Source: Mercenaria mercenaria (taxonomy: Eukaryota > Mollusca > Bivalvia > Venerida > Veneridae). From it: 64,000 nucleotides of DNA. This document shows, piece after piece, positions 22,979 to 36,900 of this stretch (position 1 is the stretch's first letter; every line of letters begins with the position of its first letter). The stretch spans positions 51,827,001 through 51,891,000 of the forward strand of contig NC_069363.1 of NCBI RefSeq assembly GCF_021730395.1, written 5' to 3'. A program made the translations under genes and the position numbers. The notes under the pieces are model-generated. The model had not been told where the DNA came from. It saw only the letters and a list, made by a program, of their open reading frames with translations, and did no database searches.

Positions 22979-23254
22979 AGTCTAAAGTTCACTTAGGTAT
23001 TTTCTGAATAAAGTGCTAACTGAAATATACACAATAAGTTATAAGAAATGAATTAATATAAGTTGAAATTATTCGTTTATAATATAGAAGATGGATCATA
23101 GAAATACTTATCATCTACAAGTGAATATAGTTCATCTGTATAAAGTCAGTGTTTATTCCAATCCTATTTTGAACTGATAAGTTTTCACGGTTAACTTCCA
23201 TCTTCGCCGGCTAATGCTAACGGTCTGATTCTGTATAACATTTATTGAGAGTAA

Positions 23255-23440
23255 CGTCATCAGGTTTGCCCGCTAGATGAGTAGGATAGATCTTGGACTG
23301 CCCAGTCCAATGTTGGTATAATGTGACTGAATGGGGTATCATGATACGTGTCTCCTGTGAGGCAGCACTATATAAAAGTTTGGCATTGACTATTAAGTTG
23401 GGTATTGTGTTCACTGCTACAAGCTGACACATTTTCAATT
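23255..23440 (+). mobile_element. Truncated copy of the 20779 SINE family
   Basis: It matches the body of the SINE at 20779-21108 through 'ggtataatgtgactga.tgg', 'gt.tcatg', 'ctcctgtgaggcagcac' and 'tgttcactgctacaag'. Both the tRNA-like head and the 3' tail are missing. It lies upstream of the lectin gene. Confidence 0.7.
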
Positions 23441-24544
23441 ATCGTTTTTAAAAGTACATCTGATCATTGACTGACACGATATATTGCAGATTTTATATCA
23501 AATTTCTACTTGAATGAAAAAGCTTCTTTTTTGGGGGGTGCGGGGGGGGGGGGGTTCAATTTACTGTACCTTTGAGAAGATGATATTTGAATAAAGTTAC
23601 GTCTTTTCAGTAATGAAATGATTTAATTCATTTAGTAAAATGTGTCAAGTTAAATGTTTTTTCTTTTCAATAATTTAATACCATACTGGATACAAGTTTA
23701 TTCACACCATGTTAAAAAAGGGAATCATTGCTTAATTACTAAACAGATCAAACAGACGAACGAATATGAAAAAAAATAAAAGCAGTGCTCACCATTTACC
23801 AAATTATCCCGTAAATGTCCTTTTATCCTCGACCACCAAACTGTACTGCAAAGAACTTATATCTTCTTCTCTAACTTAAGAATGGAAACAATACAAAACG
23901 CTTGTTCTTAAATCTTTTCAGACAGCTTAAATAGATTAGGGAACAATTTAACTTAAAAATATGTTCATTTTCTAGTCATAGAAAGACAATAGTTTATTCA
24001 GTTTGTAAATGAAAGATAAAAATGAGATAAATACATTGTTTCGGAGCCGGAAAATAAATAAAAATGTTTCACACAGTTTAAACGACGCAATATGTATAAA
24101 TAAGCGCAATGAGATTTGGTTCACATGTCTTGACACAATTTTCTACATTTATATTTACATTTTGTGACTGGTATTGTCATTGATCATCGTTGTTGATTAT
24201 ATTGAAATATTGATGGAAAATTAAAAATGAAAAAAAAAGAAAATGGGGGGCGGGGGGTGATGCATGATCGGGGTGATGGGCATGACTGGGTGGAATGGAG
24301 TGAGGTGGGGGAACAGTACAGCTTTGCATGTTGATAAATATTCATGGGTTTGAAAAAATAATAAGGAAAGAATTTTTTTTAGAGTGGGGAGGGGAGGGGG
24401 TGTGACCAAGGCAAGGTGGTGATCAGGTGTGGGTACACAACATCACATGTTTATAATAAATGTTCAAGGAAAAGAATGAAAGAAGGTTTCTGAAATTCTA
24501 CCAATTGTTTGGTTTGTTATATACAAATATGTAGATTTTCAAAC
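23441..24544. other. Gene-free stretch with G-rich tracts
   Basis: G runs occur at 23533-23555 and in 24240-24440 (alternating GGGG and GTG). No coding frame can be supported. Confidence 0.45.
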
Positions 24545-25052
24545 AATTAAAGGGCAATAACTCTAAGGAAAATTGACCAATTGAAAAAATAAATGACAGA
24601 CATCATCGAAGTATGTTGGTTCATATTTATTTCAAGTTTCATGAAATTCTACCAGCTTGTTACTGAGAAATGGCAGCAGACGTGGATTTTTTCATTTAAT
24701 CAAAGGCAATAACTCTAAGGGGAATTGACCAATCCAAAAAAAAAACTTGACGGGCATCATCGCAGTAGGTTGGTTCATATTTCTTTCATGTTTCATAAAA
24801 TTCTACCACCTAGTTACTGAGAAATGGCTGCAGACGGACATTTTTCATTAAATCAAGGGCAATAACTCTAAGAGAAATTGACCAATCCAACAAAAACTTG
24901 ATGGGCATCATCGCAGTATGTTGGTTCATGTTTATTTCAAGTTTCATGAAATTCTACCAGCTAGTTACTGAGAAATGGCTGTGGACGGACGGACGCACGG
25001 ACAATGCCATTTCAATACCCCACTCCCGATTTCATCGGCGGGGAATAACTAG
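24545..25052 (-). mobile_element. HSE with about 170-bp monomers
   Basis: Three monomers share 'ggcaataactctaagg.aaattgacca', 'ttggttcat.tt.tttca' and 'ttactgagaaatggc'. Reading on the minus strand, End A is a palindrome at about 25015-25050 (CCCCGCCGATGAAATCGGGAGTGGGG) followed by GTCCGTGCGTCCGTCCG. No End B was recognised at the left. Confidence 0.6.
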
Positions 25053-25481
25053 CGCGCCAATACGACAAAAACCCGTATTTGTCGTTTAGGCGTGTTTGAA
25101 GGGGATGAATATAAGGTCGCTATATATAATACTTTGTCGCTAACATGCTAAACGCCCATATTTTATCGAAGAGATATCAGATGGAATATTTCCTCAAGTG
25201 ACGCATATTTTCCGGAGAATCGTAGCAAAGCTGGACAATCTGAAATTGAAAGGGTATACGATTTTGCTTGTAAACAACACGTCTTTTCATTATATGAAAT
25301 TTTAACGTCGATAAGCAAGAGCCTTAATTTCATGACTCCACAATATTTCTGAGTTCTCAGAGAGTATATGTCTTCATGGTTCATATTTTTTTAATCTTTT
25401 TGTAAGAATTAACATCCAAGACTTAATTTCTTACAATGTCTCTGTAGTTATTAAGTGCTTGTGAAATTTGAATATCAGTGT

Positions 25482-27017
25482 AACAAGAGGGCCAAGATGG
25501 CCCTAGGTCACTCACCTGAGAAACACACTATAACAGTGTAAACATGTTAATAAACCTACTGATTTCATGAAAACAAATATTTTGGTCAATTTTCATTAAG
25601 ATTGGACTAAAAATGTGGTCTCTTGAGTTTAAACAAGTATTTTCTTAGATATGACTTAGTTTTTGACCCCAGATGACCCATTTTCAAACTCGGCCTAGAT
25701 TTCATCAAAGCAATCATTCTGACCAATATTCATGAAGATCAATTGAAAAATACAGCCTCTATTGCATACACAAGTTTTTTCTTTGATTTGACCTAGTGAC
25801 CTAGTTTTTGACCCTAGATGACCCATTTTCGAACTCGGCCTAGAATTCATTGAAGTTATCATTTTGACTTAATTTCAGGAAGATCTATTGAAAAATACAG
25901 CCTCTATGGCATATATAAGCTTTTCCTTTGATTTGACCTAGTGACCTACTTTTTGACCCCAGATGACCCATATTCGAACTTGACCTAGATTTCATCAAGG
26001 CAATCATCCTGACCAAAATTTATGAAGATTAATTGAAAAATACAGCATCTATCGCATACACAAGGTTTTTCCTTGATTTGACCTAGTGACCTAGTTTCTG
26101 ACCCCAGTTGACCCTTTTTAAAACTCGGCCTAGATTTCATCAAGGCAATCATTCTGACCAAAATTCATGAAGATCAGTTGAAAAATACAGCCTCTATCGC
26201 ATACACAAGGTTTTTCTTTGATTTGACCTAGTGACCTAGTTTCTGAACCCAGATGACCCCTTTTCGAAGTCGGCCTAGATTTCATCAAGATAATCATTCC
26301 GACCAACATTCATGAAGATCAATTGAAAAATACAGCCTCTATCGCATACACAAGGTTTTTCTTTGATTTGACCTAGTGACCTAGTTTTTGACCCCAGTTG
26401 ACCCATTTTCGAACTCGGCCTAGATTTCTTCAAGGTAATCATTCTGACCAAGTTTCATGAAGATTAGTTGAAAAATACAGTCTCTATCGCATACACAAGG
26501 TTTTTCCTTGATTTGACCTAGTGACCTAGTTTCTGATCCCAGTTGACCCCTTTTCGAACTCAGCCTAGATTTCATCAAGATAATCACTCTGACCAATATT
26601 CATGAAGATCAGTTGAAAAATACAGCCTCTATCGCATATACAAGGTTTTTCCTTGATTTGACCTAGTGACCTAGTTTCTGATCCCAGTTGACCCCTTTTC
26701 GAACTCAGCCTAGATTTCATCAAGATAATCACTCTGACCAATATTCATGAAGATCAGTTGAAAAATACAGCCTCTATCGCATACACAAGGTTTTTCTTTG
26801 ATTTGACCTAGTGACCTAGTTTTTGACCCAGATGACCCATTTTCGAACTCGGCCTAGATTTCATCAAGGCAATCATTCTGACCAAGTTTCAAGATCAGTT
26901 TTAAAATACAGCCTCTATCGCATACACAAGCTAAATGTTGACAGACGACAGACGACGGACGCAGGACATCGAGGGATCAGAAAAACTCACCTGAGCATTG
27001 CTCAGGTGAGCTAAAAA
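25482..27017 (-). mobile_element. Complete HSE, about nine 147-bp monomers
   Basis: The left edge AACAAGAGGGCCAAGATGGC is End B with hairpin GGGCC/GGCCC. The body repeats 'gatttgacctagtgacctag', 'cggcctagatttcatcaag' and 'aaaaatacagcctctat' every 147 bp. The right edge, read on the minus strand, is End A: TTTTAGCTCACCTGAGCAAT paired with GCTCAGGTGAG, then a CGTCCGTCGTCTGTC stretch. The two monomers at 26533-26655 and 26680-26802 are nearly identical, unlike the others. On the plus strand the hairpin is followed directly by CTAA. Confidence 0.78.
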
Positions 27018-27436
27018 TGTACGTGAATCATCCCAATGAAGACGTAAGCTGCAATGTTGATTACACAAAACTAATATACGTGTACCTACCGAATATCAGT
27101 GTAGTAACAGAATACGTTTACATTGGTAGATCTACTTTATATTAGCTTACAGAATCGCAGGCTAGAATCTGGTTCTAGAGTTACGGATCTATACCACTAG
27201 ATAATAGTGCAGAAGTTGTCTAGGATTACGGATATTCTTGGTAAGGACCTCCTTTTATCAGATGTCTACATATAGCTTATTTAATCTTCAATTTTGCTGC
27301 GAATGAAATATCAAATAAGATTAAAGCAATCACGGTTTCACCCAATCTTAAATGTATCTTTTGCATGTTTTAAACTTTACTGCTTCATTTCCATTTGTAA
27401 CAAAATTGAAGATTTAATTAAGCTACAATACCTGGA

Positions 27437-28770
27437 AACAAGACGCCCAAATGGGCCTAAGTTGCTTGTGACTTTTAGACCTTGCTTCCGACCAAGTCTG
27501 GTGAACCTCCATTAAACAGTCGGCAATAAAAAGAATACACGGGACCAAGCTGCACCATTTGAATTCGAATTCGAGCAAAGACCATGTACAGGTGGTACAG
27601 TTCAAGTTTGGTGGAGATCCATCAATTAGTTCATGAGAAGTTGAAATTGTTTTTTATAATTCTACTTTTGGCTCTGGGGCCAAGCAGAATTATTTGAATA
27701 TAACTGAGATAGGACAATACACGATGCAATTGATAATAGGTAAGGGTAGATTTCTCGGAAGCACAGGCCACGTTCTGCAATGAACGATCAAGTTGTTCAT
27801 GAGAACTTTTTTTTCTATTTTCATCTTTCTTAAAAGAAGTCAAGAAGAACAATTTGAATAAATTTGAGAGAAGACTATGGAAGGATATTACATACCAAGA
27901 TTGGTGAGATATATCTACTGTTTCATGAGAAAAATTCATTTAAAGGTTTGTCTATTTTTAGCTCTGGTGGCCTCTACCAGTGGCCAAGTATAACTATTTG
28001 AACATTCATGAGAGAGGATATATAATACATATATAAATTTATCAATATATAAATCTATACATGAATGCTACAGACCAAAATTGTTTGAAGTTTTTTTTTT
28101 TTCTACTTTTTTACTCTGGTGTCTCCTAAAAGGAACCCTGTGTAACCATCTGAATAAACTTGAGAGAGCAACATACATAAATGCCACAGACCAAGTTTGG
28201 TGAAGATCCATCAAGATCTCCATAATCTTGTTCATGAAAAGAAGTCATTCAAAGTTTGTTTTTTTCTAATTTTAGCTCTTTCAGCCCCTAAAAAGGAACC
28301 AAGAGGGACCATTTGAACAAAATTTAGACAGAATACTATAAAACTAGGAGTTGTGTTGTTTTATTAAGTGGTTCATGGGAAGAAAAGATTTTTTCTATAT
28401 TGACCTCTAGTGGCCAATAAATGGGACCGAGCAAAAGCATTTGAAAATATTTGATAGAGATCCATACCAGGATGCTACAGACCAAGTATAGTGCAGATCC
28501 ATCATCCAGTTCCTCAGATGACGTTGTTAGGTTTTTGTATTATAATTCTGATTCTCCATAGTAGTAGCCAAGCAAAACCGTTTGAACAAATTTGAAAGCA
28601 GTCCTTACAAGGATGCTACAGAGCAAGCACAGTGAAGATTTATCAAGTGAATTAAGGGAAGAAATTGTTTAAAAGTTGTTTTATATTGTTTGGCCAAGTT
28701 TAACCATTTGAATAATAGTGAGAGAGGTCCGTGGCAAGATACTACTAACGAAGTTTGGTGTAATTCTAAC
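27437..28770 (-). mobile_element. HSE with about 150-bp monomers, End A not seen
   Basis: The left edge AACAAGACGCCCAAATGGGC is an End B variant with a palindrome. About eight diverged monomers follow, of the same family as 16080-17807 ('ccaagtttggtgaagatcca', 'tttagctctgg', 'aaccatttgaa'). It has no clear End A and fades out near 28770. Confidence 0.6.
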
Positions 28771-28952
28771 CAGTAGTTTAGGTAAAACTGTTGATGCAGG
28801 GTGCCAGACCATCCACCTATACTAATAGCTAACCCTGAACAAAGTTCAGGCAAACTAGGAAGAGATCCTCTACAGTCAAGTAGCGCAAGAATCTCTCTGT
28901 CAAGGTATTAGAAAGTATTCTACAGCCTAAAAGGCTTCCAAACAGGAATGCA

Positions 28953-29358
28953 CAATAATTTGGTAACAATAACAACTGTACATAATCATGTCTCTGCATT
29001 TCTTATCAATTTCATACAATTTATTATTTTTCAATAAAGCATTGCATGTATCACAACAGCAGCTTATAAATTTAGTTTTACAATAGCAAAACAAGGGTCA
29101 TACTAAAATGGCTAAATATTTCTCTCGCTTCCCATTTTATCAAACACAATTACCAATAATTTGGAAACAATAACGCCTGTACATAATAAAATTATATATC
29201 TTTGCATTTCCTTTCATTTAATTTACATTAATTTTCTAAAATGAAGCATTGCACATACCAGAACAGCAACTGATATATTTAGTGTTACAATTGCAAAAGA
29301 AGGATCATACTAAAATGTCTGGATGTTTGTAATTTATTACACATTTTATTAAACACAA
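28953..29358. repeat. Tandem duplication of about 200 bp
   Basis: Two adjacent copies (28953-29150 and 29151-29358) share 'aatttgg.aacaataac', 'gcattgca', 'acaacagca.ct.ata.atttagt' and 'aagg.tcatactaaaatg'. Visible divergence suggests an old single duplication. Confidence 0.7.
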
Positions 29359-29772
29359 AAAAAGATAAATCAAGACAAGAAGTTGTAACAAAGTTACTGA
29401 CATTCCCACTGCAAAAGATTTACTGGCATCCCAAATCTAGGAATATTTCTAACATAACATACTGCAAGCCAATATAAAGTCCTCTACAAATTAAGGGGCA
29501 ACATAATGGAAATGTCCGTCTCAATTCTACAAGCAAATAATCATATATACAAATGTATTATGCTATAATCAATGAAAAGATAATTAATTTGACAAAAAAA
29601 CTGGAAATCTATAATTGGTAATTATTGCATTCAAATTTTAATATTAGCTGCAATTAAATACACAATGTGTATTAAAGTTCAATTTCTATTCTGAGATAAA
29701 ACATCTGAAACTGTTGGTTACAACTGTTTACATTTCTGCATAAATTATTGCCTTTGGACCAAAAATGTTTCC

Positions 29773-30353
29773 TTAAAGGAGGTCAATCACATTTAAGCAA
29801 TATTTTATGACATTTTTTCATTTCTAGTGTATTCTGTTATGAACAAAAAGACCCAGTACATAGAGCTAAATCCCTTGTTTTGTCATGTTTTATGAAATTT
29901 TGTAATTACTCCGCTTTAACATGAAATTATTCAAAACATGAACTATTTCATTTGATTTCAATATAATTTCTAATTTTACATTTGCATTGGATAGTAAGTT
30001 TTAAAATAGTGTGTAGCTTCCTCATTCATTGATTTCAAATCTATCCTGGTTGCGCAACCAAGATAGGTAAAGGGAGGTAATATTAAGTTTACAAACATGC
30101 ATTTCTAATGAATTTTGGCTAAATATATATTTTTAATGTTAATCTTTGACAAATATAGTAAAATAGTTCTATATTCATATCAGTCCTTAGGCAAAGTATG
30201 CTGATTAGATTAATACATATGCTAAAATAACTATATCTTTGTTGGGCAACCAGGATAGGGAAATTAGATTTTAAAAATACTTCCAGCAAAAGCTATTTGT
30301 TAAACCTTTGATCAAATCCATTACTTTATCAAAATCTGACTAACCACCTTTAA
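29773..30353. mobile_element. TTAA-ended MITE, 581 bp
   Basis: The ends TTAAAGGAGGTCAATCACAT and AAATCTGACTAACCACCTTTAA are imperfect inverted repeats beginning and ending in TTAA. The interior has a palindrome at 30046-30075 (CTATCCTGGTTGCG, CAACCAAGATAG) echoed near 30241-30266. There is no coding content. TTAA ends suggest a piggyBac-type target, which remains inference. Confidence 0.65.
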
Positions 30354-30984
30354 AGCCGGGTTTAAGCTATTACAGAGTTTGTTGTATCTTCTATATGGAG
30401 TAAAGAAGGCAAAAAATGGGGAATAAAGTATTGTTTGTTATATCTGAGTTTTCATTATATCCGTGCTCCCTATATCTCAGTTTTACTGTACATACATACA
30501 TTATATGTTATAATGCAAAAAGTTCGAGTCTGGGTTGGCATGTCTGAAAATCTAGAGTTTGTTATCTGCTCTTAAACATCTATTTATACTGTCTATAAAA
30601 ATGTTATGATTATGATATACTTCATCGCCTTAAAAGGAAAGAAACAAAATACACCAACACAATTTTTAATTGAATCCCTATGACACATCAGCTTGTTGTG
30701 TTGAATGTTTATGCCAAGTTATCTGAATATGCAAGTAAGCCTGAACAAGAAAAATGGCCTAAATTCATTGACCTTTGATCTTGGGACCTGTGTTAAAAGG
30801 CAGATAAATTTCTTAAAACTTTATAAATTGAGATACATATTTCAAAGACTCACTTAACTAAATCATTTATCACTAATACATGAAAGTGCTTTCTAGGATT
30901 TGAAGTTGTTAAATTTATGTGATAATGAGCTGCTTTATACATCTGTATACAAACAAAAGTAAATCTGAAAATTGCCATATTTTT

Positions 30985-33900
30985 TCAAGGTGGTAAAGGG
31001 TCTCTCATTTGAACATAATTTGTTGGCAAGTTTCTTAAAGACTTTCCTTCTGTTTTCTTTCCACCCTGTTCATGCACTTGTCTATAAATATCTACAGCTT
31101 TTTCTTCATCATCAACATCAGTGTCTATGTCACTTCCCACTTCAACAATTTTCACACCACCCCCAAATTTTTCTTTCAATATCTGTTTCTTTTCCTCCTC
31201 CAGTTTTTGACGCTTCTGAAGCAGTGAGTACGCCCACATAAGGTCGTCTTCCCATAATTCCTTGCTACCAGGATTGAGGTGTACTGCTCTCGAGAAACTG
31301 TCTACAGCCTGTTTATAATAAATCAATATCACATGACTGAAAAGCTTTCACATAGCAAAATCTAATGTTCACTACTTTTTTAATACATCTTTAAAACTTC
31401 AGTTCTTTAATACAATATAGCTTAATCTCAAGTATTTATTTTTTACAACATAACTAATTTTTGAGGACTGTCTTTACTAGGGAGTTAAATCTTGAGTACT
31501 TAACATTTTACTTCATAGCTGAATCTCCAGTGCTTTGCTTTTTACTTCATAGCAAAATCTTGAGCATTTAACTTTTTACTACACTGCTAAATCTTGAGTA
31601 CTTTGCTTTTTACTTCATAGCTGAATCTAGAGTACTTAACTTTTGACTACATACCTGGCAGCTAAATCTTGACTACCTTGCTTTTTATTTCGTAGCTAAA
31701 TCTAGAGTATTTAAGATTTTACTACATAGCTTAAAATATCCAGTACATTGCTTTTTACTTCAAAGCTAAATCTTGAGTAATTAACTTTTAACTACATAGC
31801 TAAATCTTGAGTACTTTGCTTTTTACTTCATAGCTATATCTTGAGAATCTAACTTTCTGCTACATGGCAAAATCTTGAGTATTTATTCTATTACTACATA
31901 GTTATAACATAGATAAATCTTGATTACTTAACTTTTTACTGCATAGCTTAAACTTGAGAACTTTCCTTGTTTGTATGATTTAGCTAAATTTTGTTGGGTT
32001 TAACGTCGTACCGACATAATTATAGGTCATATGGCAACTTTTCTATCCAGCTTTGATGGAGGTGGCAGACCCCGATTGCCCTTCCGTACATTATTTCATC
32101 ATGAGCGGGCACCTGGGTAGAACTACAAACCTCCTGTAAGCCAGCTGGATGGGATTTAGCTAAAGTAAAATGTCTGACCTACATGTATAATCTCTTTAAA
32201 ACTACTTTTGCCGTTACTTTTTATGTCTAAAGGACTAACGAGTTAAAAATAAACAAAATTTAAGCTTGGAGTCATTGTATTTAAGGCTTAGCTTGGTGTC
32301 AATGTTAAATGTCATTAAAACTCAATACAGGTAACCAGATTTACGTATTTTTCACAACCAGGAAAACCATGCACGTGTTTGTGTAACTATGGATCAAAAG
32401 ATTAAATACTTTCAAGGTGATTGTCTCACCATTTTTACTTCTCCCAGTCCAAGATAAGCTCGGCCTAATGTCTGGTGGGCTATCCACCATGTTGGCCCAT
32501 ACTCCACAGCTTTCTTAGCCGACTGCACAGCAGGAAAGACTTCACATAACTCCATCAGAGCCTGAAAATAAACTGTTATCATTGCAAACCTTTAACTAAA
32601 TAAAAAGTAATCTCATAATGTTTGCAATCAAACTGTGTTTACTATAAACAACCTTCATTTCATTTAGCACAGATATAGCTCTTGGGTGTACCAGTAATTT
32701 AGCACAGTTACAGGTCTTGGCTGTTTCAGTAATTTAGCATAGATAAAGCTCTTGGGTGTACTAGTAATTTAGCACAGTTACAGGTCTTGGCTGTATCAGT
32801 AATTTAGCCCAGATAAAGCTCTTTGGTGTACCAGTAATTTAGCACAGTTACAGGTCTTGGCTGTATCAGTAATTTAGCACAGATAAGCTCTTGGGTGTAC
32901 TAGTAATTTAGCACAGTTACAGGTCTTGGCTGTATCAGTAATTTAGCACAGATTAAGCTCTTGGGTGTACCAGTAATTTAGCACAGTTACAGATCTTGAC
33001 TGTATCAGTAATTTAGCACAGATAAGCTCTTGGGTGTACTAGTAATTTAGCACAGTTACAGGTCTTGGCTGTATCAGTAATTTAGCACAGATTAAGCTCT
33101 TGGGTGTACCAGTAATTTAGCACAGTTACAGGTCTTGGCTGTATCAGTAATTTAGCACAGATAAGCTCTTGGGTGTACTAGTAATTTAGCACAGTTACAG
33201 GTCTTGCCTGTATCAGTAATTTAGCACAGATAAGCTCTTGGGTGTACCAGTAATTTAGCACAGTTACAGGTCTTGGCTGTGTCAGTACTTTAGCACAGAT
33301 AAAGTTCTTGGGTGTACTAGTAATTTAGCACAGTTACAGGTATTGGCTGCATCAGTAATTTAGCACAGATTAAGCTCTTGGGTGTACCAGTAATTTAGCA
33401 CAGTTACAGGTCTTGGCTGTATCAGTAATTTAGCCCAGATAAAGCTCTTGGGTGTACCAGTAATTTAGCACAGTTACAGGTCTTGGCTGTATCAGTAATT
33501 TAGCACAGATAAAGTTCTTGGGTGTACCAGTGATTTAGCAAAGATAAAGTTCTTGAGTGTACCAGTAATTTAGCACAGTTGAGCAGTTAATGCAACAGAA
33601 GAGTGTGATTACTTATTATACAGTATTGAAAATGTGTTACTGCTTTATACACAATAATACTGAAATTTGAATGAATAGAGTGACTGAAGAGTGATCAAGT
33701 TTGCCAGTCAGTTGTAACAATAAGACATTAGTTTATTTTATGCTTTCCAGTGAAATACTGAAATTTATCAGTGAAATAAAATTGATATTTTCACTGCTTC
33801 TGTGAAAATATCATTTTTATTTTCACTGGTACGGAACTACACTAGAATGGGAATAAATATGAACTATACATAAATTCATAAATTCCCTGCAAAATATACT

Positions 33901-36900
33901 TCAGTAAAGGTACAAATGCATATAAATACTTACAGGATCATTATAAGTTCCATTATGTAAAAATGTAAAAGAAATCTGGAAACGTCATAGAACTATTTGA
34001 CAGTTTTTCTACATAGATATCATGACGTCATGAAATTATGATGTCATGATGCTATGCACATGTATTGATTTCCATTTGATATCATACCTATCTATTTCTA
34101 TTATTATGATGTAGGTTTCAAGCCTGGACATGTTAACAGTGGTTTAGGATTTGAGAAGCCATAAACAGAGTTATTGTACTTTACAGACACTTGGTTTGCA
34201 TGCAGCTTGAGCCCTATATTGTTTGTTATGTATTTTGATGAATTATTCATGCTATTTAGTGAAAATAATATCTGGGGAATTCAGTTATTTCCAAGTATTG
34301 TGGAAATATTTTTACTGATGTTTGCTGAAGACATTGCCCTTCTCTCTGACACTATTTCAGGTTTACAGCAAGAACTGAACTTGTTATATCAATTTAGTAA
34401 TCAATACAAGTTAAATGTTAATATAACAAAAACAAAAGTTCTAGCATTCAAAAGCTGCGTGAGATTAAGCAGCAGAGAGAAGTGGAAATATGGAGACAGC
34501 TATCTTGACACTGTTGATGGTTTTACTTATGTTCGGAGTTTACTTCTCAAATAGATTATCTTTATACAGAATGGCCGAACGCATGTCTATATCTTTTAAA
34601 TTCATTAAAGCAGTTTCAATGTATGCCATATAAGACCTATTTTAAACTATCTGATACCAAAATTGCACCTATTTTGCTGTATGGGGCAGAAATTTTGGGT
34701 TTGAAAAAGCTGCAAAGTGTTGAAAATGTACAAGTAACTGCATGTAAATGTTTTTTAACTGTTGGTGAAAATGCTTGTAATGCAGTTATAGGCGATATTT
34801 GTTGATATCCAATGTATATATTTGCTGCTGAACAATGTATTAAGTATTGGATTAGACTTTTGAATATGCAAAGTCACAGGTATATCCAACAGTACTATGA
34901 AATGTTACTGTACTTGGACAGATTTGATTATAGTAACTGGGTTACGGAGGTAAGAACTAACCTTTTTGGGTATGTTTGGGAAGAACAAACGGTTGCACAT
35001 CCAGAGAAGTTTTTAATGATTTATGTTCAGCAATTAAAAGACCAGTATATACAATCTTGGAAAGTTAAATGTGAACAAAATGTAAAACTAAATACTATGT
35101 ACACTTTAAAGCCTCATATACTGTTGATAAATATATATATGTTGTTGATGTTTAGAAATATAGAAAGCAACTTGCTATGTTTAGAAGCTCCAACCACAAT
35201 CTTATGGTTGAAAAATGTAAGCAATATGGTACTGACAGAGAATATCGGCATTGTCCAGTTTGTGAAAGTTCACTGGAGGATGAGCTTCACTTTACTTTAT
35301 TTTGTCCTCTGTATAATGACATCAGAGCAATATATATTTCTGAAATTTATAGTGCATATGCAAAAGAAGAAACATTTTATATGCTTATGTCTAATGGAAA
35401 TGTCGAAACAATACAAAATCTTTGAATGTACTTATATCATGCCTTCCAGAAGAGAAAAGAATACCTGTCTATATTCAAATACCGGTAGTCTATTGTACAG
35501 GGAAACAAAACAATTTTTTGATATAGAATGACTGTAACATGCTGGCTTGTAACTGTCACTGTATAGTATTGATGTTTATATTGTATGTATATCTGTGTAT
35601 GGACTGGAGGCCTTATGTACAATAAAGAATCGAATTGAACTGGTTCGATTATAAGTCACTATTAAGCATAACATATTGATTGATGGTCAGATACAAACTT
35701 TTAAATGTTTATTACACCAAATCAACATGTCATATATATGAGCATTATTAAAACAGCAAAAGCCCCAATTTCTACTAGATTATATTACGTCTTTATACAC
35801 TTTTTTTTTGCATTTACACATTTTATTGTAAGCTTCTTGTTCCAAGGTTATAAAACTGAATCTGGAAAAAAGTCTCAAAATTCAGATCTTGCCATTGTTT
35901 AATTTCTCAAAATTAATTTTAAAATCAGCCAATCAGATACTGGAGTTTTTGAGACTGGTCATCAAACTCAGTTTTTTACCTTGGCACCTTATCACACTTT
36001 ACCTGAGCCTTCATCTCATGTATTTTCTCATCACATGGTGTATACTGCAATGCCTCTTCCCATTTCTTCAATGCTTCCCAATATCTTAAACATAATCTGG
36101 CAGTTAGTTATCTTTTTCACAGAACTGCTTGCTGATTTTAAAGCACAAGTTTATCATTACACATTTCTGAACTCTCACCTACATGTATGAGATGTCTTTT
36201 CCCAGTGGATCAGGTTTAAGCCAGGCAATACAGAGAATTAGATGCCTGGGTCCATGGTTATAAAGCTTAGTTTGAAGACCAGTCTCAAAACCCAAGCATC
36301 TGATTGATCAGTTTTGAGCACAATCTTGAAACTGACCAATGACAAGCTTGCATGGCAGACTGGTCTCGAAAATAAGTTTTTTTTTAACTTTGGAGCTTGA
36401 TTGGGTTGAACCTGCTGAGGTCAAAAACTAATCTTCTCATGAAATACCTGTACTCAATTTGGAATCAATATTTTATACACATTCATTTTTTAGAATGCGG
36501 AAACTTGAGTAGTGTCAAATTATTTATCATTTGAACAAGCATTACATTACTGTGAAAGCATTCATGTTCATGGCAGACTTAATTTTCTTGGATTTCATGG
36601 TTGCATAAATCCACAAAATTAAAACAAACAAACACATGAAATGCTCATTCATTTAACCATCAAAAGTTGAAATCCATGAAAATTTTATCAAACCCCCAAA
36701 AAATAGTTGTTTTAGCCAAAAACATGGAATTTCAAGCCCAATAATCAATTTCTAAGTTATTTTCTGATAAAATACAGACTGTGCATGTATTTTCAAAAGT
36801 AATGTACTTTGCAACAGTCACAGTCATAAATGTACATTAATTGTACCTTTCTGAACCAGCTAGAACAGTTCCTTCCTGAACAAGCCTGTTTGCCTTGGCA

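Noticed and set aside
25482-27017. CRISPR-like array
   Set aside because: Units of 147 bp repeat along their whole length with no constant-repeat/unique-spacer pattern, and the DNA is animal.
34812-35531. 239-residue frame as an independent gene
   Set aside because: Neighbouring frames carry reverse transcriptase and the zinc-knuckle-like tail, so this is an out-of-frame stretch of the LINE fragment.
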